In this document: positions 22,281 to 33,700 of the stretch, one piece after another
Layout of the letters: each line of letters opens with the position of its first letter
Position numbering within the stretch: the stretch's first letter is position 1
Assembly: GCF_905220365.1 (NCBI RefSeq)
Contig: NC_061126.1
Location: 9,734,001-9,798,000, forward strand
Length of the DNA stretch: 64,000 nt
Reading direction: 5' to 3'
Source: Vanessa cardui
Taxonomy: Eukaryota; Arthropoda; Insecta; Lepidoptera; Nymphalidae
Notes under the pieces: generated by a model
The model's database searches: none
Told to the model about the DNA's origin: nothing
The model's input: only the letters and a program-made list of their open reading frames with translations
Program-made: the position numbers and the translations under genes

Positions 22281-22430
22281 CAAAAGCGTTTCGGATTTGG
22301 TTACGGCAGTATTTATTTAAGAATATTGAGGCCAGGGTACATTGAAGAAGTGGAGGCCATTTTTCAAAAATTTCTTGCGGGGCAAATTAAATCATTTGGC
22401 AAATATTATAATGACATAATTATACTAAAA
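22281..22430 (+). other. Coding-like stretch, unidentified
   Basis: After an AG the plus frame reads FQKRFGFGYGSIY, then LRILRPGYIEEVEAIFQ and KFLAGQIKSFGKYY, with denser sense than the AT-rich flanks. The order recalls the start of an insect cytochrome P450 (YG.IY ... EDVEAI), but the match is too weak to name. Could be a decayed exon or chance. Confidence 0.2.
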
Positions 22431-23179
22431 TGTTACTATATCTACATGTTTATTATATCATACAAAATTAAATATTATGCGTTTTTTTAAGTCCTAATTT
22501 TAGAGCTCCTCTCTGGTCTGATGGCCCCGCGCGTTAGCTTCGCTAACTCTACTAAAATCTCTATTTACCTCATATTGGTAAAGATAAAATCAAGTAAATA
22601 ATTTTTCAGTCATGAAAAAGACCCTTCATTTACAAAGCTTTTTATTTTTATCAGATATAATCTGTATAACTTTTATTGTAAATTACTCTTTAATATGAAA
22701 AAAAAAATATTTTTCGAAATAATATATATATTAAATTATCATTTGATATCGGGTAGACTGGAAGAAAGTCAACACATTCTAATTTGTTATATAACAGCCT
22801 CTCAATAACTGCATCGAGGCAGTACAACATCCAGATCACAGGCAAACACAAAAATAAATCCTTATTAGTTTTTCATCAGGCAAATGGCCGGTAGTTGACT
22901 GAATTGCAAAACTACAACTGAAGGTTTGAGGAATAATGATAATTAAAAAATTATTCACAATACTTAAAACACCTTCTAAATTCACAATAGCAATATATTG
23001 TATGAATAGCATTGCCATTTAAGTTAATAATTATACTTTGTTCTTGTTTACAAAACAATACTATAAAAAAGGGCCATTCTGCAAATTTCAGCAATTAACA
23101 CTGACGGCAATGAGTTAGCAAACAAAAGGAATTAATTCAACAATCTCATAAAAAGAAATAAGCAGTTCATAAAACTTTT

Positions 23180-23460
23180 AATAATTAAAACTCGAATAAA
23201 AATAAAACTCGCCGAGTAGATAATGCCAGCTTTAGGAGACATTTGGGATCTCCCTCTTTTCTATACAAATGACATAAAAAGTACTCGGACTTACACTTGC
23301 TGAGGATCAAGTAGGGTTGGTTATGGCTTGGAAGTCATTTTATGGGTAAATCCCATGCCGGGGGGAGTTAATACTGACGGCTCTTGTTAACTTATTCTGA
23401 CTACCAATTGAAGACTGCTAAATGAGAGAATGGCTCATAAAATTAATAGCAATATATAAT
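23180..23460. promoter_or_regulatory. Mixed-composition stretch
   Basis: ctcgccgagtagataatgcc, cacttgctgaggatcaagt and atgccggggggagttaatac. No ORF or repeat recognised. Candidate non-coding element only. Confidence 0.2.
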
Positions 23461-23911
23461 TACGGAAGAAAGTGCGTTTGAGACGATGTCGTTGAAATAA
23501 GTTCACTTAGAAACGATACGTGTCAAAAATAATTTACGCATTGTATTCAATAAACGTATTTAATGTATTGTATATCTGCATTCGTTGGCAACATAGTAGA
23601 TTTAGTGACAAATCCTTGTGTCTTTAAAAGAAGAAAATTATTTATAAAAACTATTATAAACATACATACATGTATGTAAGTCACTTACGTGATTATTTCA
23701 AATAGAAAAATATATTGTTGGTCCACAATCTTAAAACCATATAACATTTTCTAGAACAAGCAATCACGAGTTTATTTTTCATTGCAAACTTTATTGATAC
23801 TCATATTTACAGGACTACTGGCAAGTGTTCAGTTTTCATTGTAATTGAGTATATTTCCTTTGAGCTAAAATTAAACTTATTAAAATGATGAGCAGACATA
23901 CATGTTTATTC

Positions 23912-24090
23912 TCTGCGGTCTAGTGTTCAGATATAGGGTCGCAGATTCCAGGGTCCTGGGTTCAAATCCCAGAGGCCGGTAAAAGATAAATTATCAGTAA
24001 CAGCTTGAAGTCTGTTCGTCACAACTAATCTCTGCAACGCCTGGACCTTTTGACGGGACTATCAACGGTAGATAGGGAGTGTAATAAGAA
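23912..24090 (+). repeat. tRNA-derived SINE of a second family
   Basis: GCGGTCTAGTG resembles box A and ggttcaaatcc at 23959-23969 is a perfect box B. The acceptor-stem halves do not pair, so it is not a tRNA gene. The downstream body (ctctgcaacgcctggacctttt, about 24030-24050) is unlike the Metulj-like family. Confidence 0.6.
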
Positions 24091-24645
24091 GTAATTTAAG
24101 TTACAACAATAACTTTTTTGTTAAAATGTATCATTTTCAATTATTTACATAACACTGAAAAGTAATAAAGTTCGCGGCATTACATATAAATGATCAAATC
24201 AAGCTGCTAACATTAGTAGTTATAAGTTTCAAGAATAGTATACAATAACACGCTTAGTCACTCATTAAAAAGAGCACATTGTATGAAGTTTGCGCTTTGA
24301 ATAACTTATTTCAATATAAAGAAATGTTCCGGTAGAATAGGACACCATCCAAAGTCATGTGTGCAGTAGGAAAACTTTTTAAAATGTTGATAGCACGTGG
24401 ATGTTCATAAATTTCCTAAATATTTTTTCATGCAGTATTATAAAATACTTGATGATAAGATTTTATACATTGGTGATTTATCACACTACCGTACATATTC
24501 CGGTTTGAAAAGTGAAAATACGCACAATGGATATAAACTTAGTAATAAATAATAAAGTTGATGGTACCTGGTATTAGGTTTCGGATATGATATACAGCAT
24601 GTTAATATTTCTGACTGTAAACGTGCGTTGGCAGTCACTAACATT

Positions 24646-24680
24646 CAGATGGTATTTTCATCAGACCATCTGCTCATATG
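24646..24680. promoter_or_regulatory. E-box cluster with inverted pair
   Basis: cagatggt (24646-24653) and accatctg (24665-24672) form an 8-base inverted pair of CANNTG sites, followed by CATATG at 24675-24680. Three E-boxes in 35 bases suggest bHLH binding; activity is inferred. Confidence 0.25.
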
Positions 24681-25069
24681 AGGAGATAAAAATGCTATTG
24701 TGACAGCCATGCCTCATATTCAATTTCAGGTTACATCATACTGCATCATACTCGAGACCAAAGCTTTAGAATTAACTACAAGTAAATGCTCGCAATACCT
24801 ATAACGAGTATTTACTCCTTGGACCACATTTGTCAAATAATATGATGTTTTTGGGTCATAAGTTTTATATCAAAAATCAATATACATTACAATTTTACAG
24901 TTTGTTGCATTTAAAGCAATGCTCTGACAAAACCAATGGATATCTTTTCAACGACTAAGGTTTTTTCGAAAGCTTGAAATGTTTAGAAATACATTTCATA
25001 TTGTACTAATGATAGAAATAAATTGAAAAGGAAACCGATCATATTATATATTCCGATACTATTCTATCA

Positions 25070-25460
25070 AAGAATAACGGAATCGTCAAATCTGCCGACA
25101 CCGCGTCGGTAGGCAATTTTCAATCTCTTTTCTATTTATGACAGTAATAAAGCGACCGGGAAAAGTCAACAATCAATTTTGTATTTCAATTTATTCCCAA
25201 CCATCCTAGTTCGTGCGGTGATAAGAAAAAGAAAAACGCGTTCATTGAAAACGGAAATTATTGCAAGAAGCCATCAGTGGTGTGCGCTCGGCTTACGCTG
25301 TTTTCTTTTTTATTTTATTTTTTGTCGAACGGTTTCACAGTTTTGATTTGTGGGCCGTCGCGTCGGCCGGTGCCATTTTTCACGCGCCTCATTGTGTCGT
25401 TCATGCTCGAGGAAGCTTGGTGCAAAGGTTTGTTCACGTCACACCTTTATTTGACTCGCT
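25070..25460. promoter_or_regulatory. GC-richer island downstream of LMO
   Basis: Two blocks: gccgacaccgcgtcggtagg (a GACACCGCGTC near-palindrome) and ggtgtgcgctcggcttacg ... gccgtcgcgtcggccggtg. Two overlapping plus ORFs have no domain. About 2.2 kb beyond the LMO stop. Confidence 0.28.
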
Positions 25461-26094
25461 TCATTTGAATGTCGAACTGTTTACGTATTTTTACTTCAAA
25501 AGGCAAATTCTCTTACATGTTATCTAGTTGAATTTAATTTTTAATAAACGCACGCATTGTTATATTATATATTTACTAGATCAGTTCACTTCCGACTAAA
25601 TAGAACAGCGGTAAAATTAAAAAATTTTATATTTTACAAATATGAAGAAAATATTTGTCCCATTTTCAATGATACAACATTAGTATAATCATGACGCTGA
25701 GGGTACTATTTTTATATTTTATATAAAAGTGTTTATGACATAAACTGCCTTGTTTACTGATGAAATTAGAGATGGCATCGATAACACTTCTATCAGACTG
25801 TATTCGACCGTCAACGAGGGCAGGCGGGGAGCCGGGAAATTGGGGTGATTTTTCTTCTCTTTGCACGTCCGCCGTCGAAATGTAACGTCAGCACACGCAT
25901 CACTATTGTATCTCTAATTCATAACAAAGTAAATATTTACAAATTATTTCATCTTAAACATTATTGTTATTATTAATACCAAAATAAAAACAGCAACAAA
26001 GTAACGTAAATTTGTAAAAAAAATAAGACAAAAAATATTTTTATTTTGCTGTCTCTACTACTTTTATGTAGCAGATTATATCAAATGATCGACG

Positions 26095-26101
26095 CTTTGG
26101 T
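26095..26101 (-). promoter_or_regulatory. Possible second miR-9 target site (7mer seed match)
   Basis: The minus strand reads ACCAAAG, matching miR-9 positions 2-8. It lies about 330 bases beyond the 8mer site and about 50 bases before an AATAAA signal. Confidence 0.28.
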
Positions 26102-26426
26102 AAGTCTTATATGAACGTTTTCCAAACTGCTAAATCTTCTCCATCGAATAAATATTTCCAATTTTACGCTTACCTCTAAACTAATGGAAATGTTTTTCTT
26201 CCATTGCTGACTGAATTAAAAAAACGTAATTTTGGTTTGTCAAGTATTAAATTAAATTTAAATGTATGAATTTGGTTATAGTCAACGTGAGAATAAATTT
26301 TCTAACTGCACATTCAGTTAAAATGAAAACATAAAGTGCAGATGTGTGTAGATAAATAGTACGAAAAGTAAAAGGGATAATAAAACAAAAGAAATTTTCA
26401 TTTGGAACAAGATTTAATCAGCTACT

Positions 26427-26434
26427 TCTTTGGT
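26427..26434 (-). promoter_or_regulatory. Possible miR-9 target site (8mer seed match)
   Basis: The minus strand reads ACCAAAGA, the full 8-base match to the miR-9 seed. Drosophila dLMO is a known miR-9a target through its 3' UTR. The site counts only if the LMO transcript extends this far. Confidence 0.35.
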
Positions 26435-27663
26435 CATATCATTGGTTTGAAAAGAATCTGACACATTGTGTTAATTGCTTGTTAGCAACATTTTATATAG
26501 GAATGCATGAGAATCGCCTACGTAAATGCGGAAATATAAATTATTAGTACACAATACGAGGAAGATATAAAATATCACTAAATCAACTAACTTTGAACTA
26601 TTTTGAATTATCATTAAATTCAAAAATTTTATTCAACATTTATTTTCACATTTTTCTATATTAAATATACATGTATAGTTATTTAATGTAAGATACAATA
26701 AGTCTACTTATGATTACATTTTATTTACATAAATAATACAAACATTATAACAATGTTCATGATAAACTTAACAGGTATTATACAATATACAAAACGAAAT
26801 AACAATCTAGCGAGCATTAAATGGTAAAATAAATTTCATTTATGGCCAAGCCGAAAATATAATCGTATGATAAAATTATAAAAAAAAATTCAATACAAAC
26901 AAAATACCACACGTAATATTGTGCTCGCATGTTTTCGATACTTAGAACATTTGAAAGTATAAATTTCGTATTTACATTAAATTTAATTATTTCTAAAGAG
27001 TTAAAGTCATTAAAATACGATGAATCCACATCTTAATGTAATTAATTACTCTTTGAACCCGTCCCAGAAAGCAGTCTTTCCCGCGTATTTATTATACGTT
27101 TTATTCAAATCGGACCTTCATTTTAGTTTTCGTAAGAGATTATTCTAAGTCGAGATTGCTTTATGAGATCATCTTATGAGATTAAAAATCCATTATATTT
27201 TAAAAATTCTATCTAACATCATTCACATAAAAATTAAAATTGTCTAATCCGATTTTGGCATTAACTTTGTAACAACTATTCGAACACTAAACGCTATATC
27301 GTCCAATTGGAAATTTAATAGTCACTTTATTGGAGTAACACAGGTTATTCATATGCCTAGAAGATAAACACTTCATATGATAGACTCGTTTGGTTAGATA
27401 TTTGTACCAAAACATGGTTTCAAACGTGTAGGTCAATTAGTATTGTTGATCGATTTAGACAAAAGCATCGAACTCGCTATGTCTTGTAACACGGAACATT
27501 TAGGAAGAAAACATCAAATCTTCACTCAATCGCCACATACGTATAGATTAGTCACATTAGTCAGAAGCACTGAACATACATTCGGAAAGAGCGTCAAATT
27601 CACAAAACGCGCTCAGTTTTGATACTTGATGTAAGGATGAGCCGTGTCTCAGACGCGATAGTC

Positions 27664-27798
27664 TCAGCTGGATGCGGAGAGGCCGAGGGGTTTGAGGTGC
27701 GGGGGCGCAAAGGCCGCGGGCGAAGAGCCCGACATGTTGTTGTTGAGGTCCCCGGAACGGCTTGAACCGTTCATCAATCCGCTCATTGCGTTGTTCGC
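27664..27798 (-). CDS. Bx: LMO terminal coding exon
   Basis: 135 bases including TGA at 27666-27664. Acceptor TTTTCACAG, phase 0. It codes for a 44-residue Asn/Ser/Ala/Pro-rich tail. The longer ORF in another frame across this exon (27817-27557) is a shadow: it needs intron sequence and breaks the join to LIM2. Confidence 0.88.
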   Translation of the reverse strand, partial: ANNAMSGLMNGSSRSGDLNNNMSGSSPAAFAPPHLKPLGLSASS

Positions 27799-30700
27799 CT
27801 GTGAAAAAAGATATCACTTAAATTCTACAAGAAAGAAGAAAAAAAAATCTGTTTGAGTACTATGCAATTGAATTCAAACACCGTCTGAGTTGTTTTGAAT
27901 GAGTTGTATTCGTTTAATTCACTTATTGATGGTAAAATGAATCATCTTAGGAAAGCAAGGATATTTTGACAATTTCTACTAAAAGTGTTATTAATATCTG
28001 CTCCATAATGTAATACATTTAAATAAAATCGAAATTGTTAACAGTAGTTTATACCTATATATTTATTTTATGATAGACTTACCGGTGGTGGGGGTAGGTG
28101 TGTGGTTTGTCTCTTTAGATGCGCAAGCGGTGGTGGATTGTATGCCATGTTTGCGAAAACCAAGCGCTCCTCGTAATCGTATTCGCATAAGATCTTGTTC
28201 TCGCACAAATAGAAGCGATCACCCACACAGAATCTGTTAAACGAATTTATTCTTATAATTTCTTGTCAAAACATGTAATTAATTTTGTTTCAAATATATA
28301 TTTTATACAAATAACGCTTGTAACAACTTATGAATAATCAGAACTGAATGTGAAAGTTTTATCAAAATGGAAACGTGCTTTAAAAACTCAGAAACTACTA
28401 ATCCAGAGTAATGTCATACATAAAATCAGATATATATGTCCTCAAAATTAAACTTAAGCCTCTTCACACTCTTTTAATGCAAATAATGATTTCACATTTG
28501 CTGGCTCGATAGCGCGACTTAAGTCTATTTATTATGTTTTAAAAAGCATATACAGTACGAAAACAAATAGTAATTTTAACTTGCATTTATAAATAAAAAT
28601 CAATATCTCAATATAGACATACTTATTCAGAAAGACAGATACATTTGTATCACGTTAATTGAATACATTTAATTAATTGCATAAAATTTAATGTATAGTA
28701 ATTAAGGAGTCGGTATATTGTATGTATATCAAGTTAAGCACAATGCACACACGAATGCTTTTAACAGAAAATAACTAATTTCAGCAACTAGTAAATGCCC
28801 TTAAGGAATCTTTTATAAAGTAGTATTTATTAACAGTTTTGCTTTTTTCTATTGAACCCTATAAGATGGATGTTATCGCGCATTTGTTGTTGTTGTACTG
28901 ACACCGGGAAAAAACCAAAATGTCTAAGAAATAAAATTTACTGGCATGAGTGGAAAAGGTCAACGCGAGCAGGGAGCCAGATAACGTCAGGCGAGCGAGC
29001 ATCCCTCAATGTGGCAAAACAAAAGGTATCGCCTTCGACTCGCCACTGGCCGCCCGGAACCGCTGGTGATAACACCGAACCTTATCTTTTCCCTCCCCGT
29101 CGTCTTCCACCCCGGGCGCTCCCCGCTACCCGCCAACTCTTTTGTTTCACTTGTCACAAAAATTAAGCGCAATAGCTCGGCTACAAATGTCTCTTTTTTA
29201 AGGGGCCAATTTCCACCGCAACTCAGTCGATTTCGCCGCTCTTAATTAACTTTATTTCCTGTTCTCTCCGTTCCTGACTTTTGTTTTTGGGGTTGTTTTT
29301 TATTTTGCTATTTTTTGTCTGCAGTCGCGTAATGGAAAAGATGTAGAACGAAATTTTAATGACTGGGTGCAAGTTAAGCTTTGTGCGACGCGCCATTGTG
29401 ACGCGTCGGTTGCGACGCGAAGTTTGACGTTTTACGTAATCGGACTTGTCTATTCATTGTTTTCTCTCCGCCGTGAAACAATATGATTGAATTGATGATA
29501 AGCGTGATAAACGTCACGAAAAAGTTTGTATTTAAATTTTTATAGACACACCTTTGATATAAAAAAAAATAAATTATTACAATTTATTTTTGGTAACAAA
29601 TTTGTTAATTCATACTAAGTTCACGCGTTTTTCAACAGTGTTAGATGAAACTTGGCTCGGCATGTCAGTTATGTACCTAAATATTTCTAGCATAATAACA
29701 TCAACTTGAAAGTGATGAGTGTTGATCAGAAAGTAAAAAGTGTTGATAAGAAAAGACTCAGGAATACATGCTAGGCAATTGCATCATTCTATAATATAAA
29801 AGGATAATTTAATACAATAAAACTGTTAGAGCAACAATCGATATGCATATTTCAGATCTGAAACATAACCGTACATATGAACAAAGTTTCAAAATACGTA
29901 AAATGTTATGCGAGAGGTTTCAGCGCCGAGGCAGCACTGGCCGCACTTAATAAAGGTTCGCACGTCTGCGCTTCCGTGGCGTCCGCCGCGGGCGCGCCGG
30001 CAGATTGCTACTAAATTATTTAGCCGTTTAGCGATATTCGCCCTGATATCTGTCGTCCGCCGCTTCAATCGGACAGCCCGCAAATTGGATTCAGATTTCT
30101 GCCCGGTGGAAATTGATTTGTACGTGATATTTAATAACCTGCGCTCGTTGTTAGCTAAACATGTATAAGATATGCGTTACTTTTATTAGTCTACAATTTG
30201 TCACGCTAATATGAATACGGACTAAGTCTTCTGGACTTTTAGGATAGTAAATTATTTATCAATAGCTCTTACTGTATAATCGATATTGTCTATATTTGAT
30301 ATTGATATATTTTAGATAATCATGTCACGATATGTAAAATATCATCTTATTGTGACAACGGTCCTTACAATAGTAAGATAATGCATTTTATTGATATACT
30401 AACATAACCTTTAAATAATTGAAACTTGTAAATACCGTTTGAAAAACAGTTGAATAGATTTCGACATATAACTAACGCTCGCGGTTTCGGACGACAGAAA
30501 CTCGGTTTTATACTTAGGAGGCACCCTGTGACATAATCCAATCGAAAAATCACGTAGAAGGATTTTATGCAGAGCGGATATCTAAAAATCTTGAACTAAC
30601 AGCAAAAATAAAGTATTCATTTAATTATAGAGTTATTTTGTGTATTTTTGAACCCTTTGCCTCGGTCATACGATTTTAAAGTAGCATTGAGATGAATATA

Positions 30701-33700
30701 CAATACGCGAGGACACGAGGAACACTGACTCGACAAAGGTCCACAAGTGACGTATAAACCATTCGGAGTGGCTCCAATCTCGCGACCTTTCTATTATTTA
30801 AACGGACGACTCCAAAGAAGATTGCTGTTTTCGCGTCTGCTATTTTATTCGATATTTTAAGCCGTTACATACAAATATTTAACCAACACGATAGAGCTGC
30901 ATGTAAAATAGAATTATATTTAACTAGCGACCCGCTCCGACTTGTCACGGGCAAACTGTATACAAAATATACTACAGAATTTGTTTATTTACATAACATT
31001 AGAAAATTCTAAAATTATTAGTGTTTATTTAACTATATTGCCCATGTATTATATACAAAGACTATTCTCTCGAATCATTTTATCTATTAAAAAAAACGTA
31101 TCAAAATCCGTTGCGTAATTTTAAAGTTTGAGCATACATAGGGGCAGACAGCGGTAAGCAACTTTATTTTATATTATGTAATACTATGTAATGATTATTC
31201 GTTGATTTTTTTTTATCTAAGAGGTAATTTAAATTTGTGAATTATATTAAACGTTATGCCTTTTAAGTTAAATTTTAGATTATACTATTTTTAAGAATCG
31301 TGAATTTTCGCCTTACTGACATTTAAGACCATAAATGTAATTATTTACTTTTTGGTTATTATTCATTTTACAGGATTATCTATTTCCAAAATATAATCCG
31401 ATGTATATTATTAAACGTATATAACCATTAAATATAGGTACTCACTGTATATTGTATCTGTTGTAAGTTTTTAAAAATATGAATTGTGTATTTATAATAG
31501 TTTGTAACAGACTGTATCGACAGATTCATTAATAAGTTCCAATATCGCTAGATGCATCATCGCTCAGTTCAATAACTGAGTGAGCGCGGGGAAATCAAGC
31601 ACAGCTTACCTCTGTTTACTCGCTACTAGCAATAACGCCCGTATACCCGTATATCTACTATTAGTCAAATACTCTTCTGGAAACTAAAACCTATTTCGTA
31701 AATTGTTATCATTTCATTTTGTTTTTTTAAAGTCTAAACTTTCTATAAAAATAAGAAACGCTATTTTCTAAGAAGATTTTCGAATCATTTAATTTACAAA
31801 GAATATGTGTAACAAAATGTTTGAATAAATAATTTATTCGGTAACCTTTCTCTTATGCATGAAATGTGTTTATAAAAGACACCAAATTTATGCAACGCAC
31901 AAAAACAATCTCGATTGTTTTAAAAGCAAATTTTCTTTGCATGTTGCTTCTTATGTAGCGGAAAATTTAATCGTGCTCTTTGTTTGTCGTTCGTGAGTTG
32001 AATAAACCATACAGAGCTAACGCTAGATAGTGCTCCTGTCTCTCTCACACATCACTTTATTGTGATATTTTATCTCTCTCACAAAAGAAGTCCCAAACTG
32101 GACTCGTATTCAATACAGAAGCGTCCCTGCTCAATTTTCAGGAACGCAATCGCTTTTGACAGGTGAGAAAATTAAGTGAGCTTGCGTTGTAAATCCTTTT
32201 TGATGCGATAAATGTGGAGAAGCAGCATTAAAGATTCACATTGGAGCAAAACGAAACCTACTTAATGTATTGCTGTATTCATTTAGCGAAATAAAATTAC
32301 TTGCTTTGGTTTAATTGAAAACGTTACCTACGTTGGAAGTAAATAATAAATGTAATACTTTCAATTTAATTGTAAGTATAATAGAAACAAATATGTTCCA
32401 ATTTATTATCATTTTGTATAATTACTTGTTTAAGGTAAAAATACTTATATCATTTATGCAGACTGTGTATGTTTTTTAAATTATGTAATTATTGGAAATT
32501 TTATGTTTTATACACAATGTACTGAAACGTATATTGACTTTAATATAGACTATAATTGTAGACGAATGTAGAAAAGAATCAAATTTTAATAGATATTTTT
32601 AAACTTGCCTATGATTGCATTGCTGACACGCGAAACACTCGAGGTGGTAAACGTTGCTTCGCGCTCGCATCACCATCTCAAACGCAGGTATCACCTTGTT
32701 GCAAGCTGCGCAATACCCGGTGTTGCCGAAGAGCCTGTTGTTATTATTAAGTATTATTATATTAATATATTAATACAAAATATTATATAATATTACGAAA
32801 TTACTTTATTTAAATCATAGAAATATTTATGTAGGTATGTCACTTGAAAGTGTAAGAAATGAAATTAAACTACCTAAAAATGTTACCATATACAAAAAAT
32901 AATAGATTTATTTAATTGTACTCTAGATTCATGTGAAAACTAAATACTTAATTTATAAAAGTACGAAGTTGTTTGTATAAGTTATGGGAATTGAAAATGA
33001 AAATAATTCACCTCAAATAATCTCGCTTGCAGAGTATGAGATTCGCTCGTGTGTACAGCGTGTGTCCAACTTCACCGAGCCGACAGTCGCAGCAGCCGCA
33101 CTTCAAGCAATCCTCGTGCCACAGTTGGTCTAACGCCTTCAGGAGATAACGTTCTGTTATCACTTTGCTGCATCCCGCGCAGATCTACAAATTATAATTC
33201 ATTACGATTTTGTCTAGTGAAATAGTCTCTACTTTTAATTGTAAACTAAAAATAATCATTAATGTTGCCTTATTGAGATTATAAGGCCCAACATACAATA
33301 ACATACAATAACAACCAAACAACGTTGGATTTTAACAGTCGTTAAAGAGATTCTATGAAATGATTGAAGCAACTTCTCGAAAATTAATAACAATAGTTCT
33401 ACGAGTTTAAAGCCAATCATTCATTTCGAGATGTTGATAATACTTTTTTTGATAGCATAGTTATCAAACTCAAACTCAAATTCCTTTATTCAATATACAG
33501 AACCCAGTCTACCCGCCAATCCGTTTATATGGGGGAGCCACTGTAACTTGGCATCAAGAGTAAGGCCAAGAAATTCAGTTGTTTCAACTGGATCCATCGA
33601 TTCCCCATTGATAAGTACATCGGGTTTTACATTTTGCACATTTGGTGTGCTAAATTTTACAATTTTAGTTTTTTTTTTATTTTGGTTATACATAACATGT

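Larger units (their letters stand above)
26040..27663 (-). other. Presumed LMO 3' UTR, end not fixed
   Basis: No ORF is supported here. In minus-strand sense, AATAAA-type polyadenylation signals lie near 27325, near 27085-27105 and at 26045-26040, so the message could end after about 0.35, 0.6 or 1.6 kb. Two miR-9 seed matches (26434-26427 and 26101-26095) fall in the longest version. The extent is inferred. Confidence 0.4.
28234..32608 (-). other. Large LMO intron 3 (GC-AG)
   Basis: 4375 bases with donor GCAAGT and acceptor ACAG. It contains two GC-richer islands (28950-29480 and 29890-30160) and one interspersed repeat (30925-31190). The other sequence is AT-rich with no recognisable exon. 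A large intron with islands is where enhancers are often found, but nothing here proves activity. Confidence 0.7.

Noticed and set aside
23930..23985. tRNA gene at the perfect box B near 23.96 kb
   Set aside because: The acceptor and anticodon arms do not pair; the sequence continues as a SINE body.
27557..27817. 86-codon minus ORF as an alternative LMO C-terminus
   Set aside because: It starts in intron sequence and is out of frame with the LIM2 exon; the phase-0 join gives a shorter, plausible tail.
28852..29245. ORFs on both strands in LMO intron 3
   Set aside because: They are open mainly because the island is GC-rich; they overlap each other and match no family.
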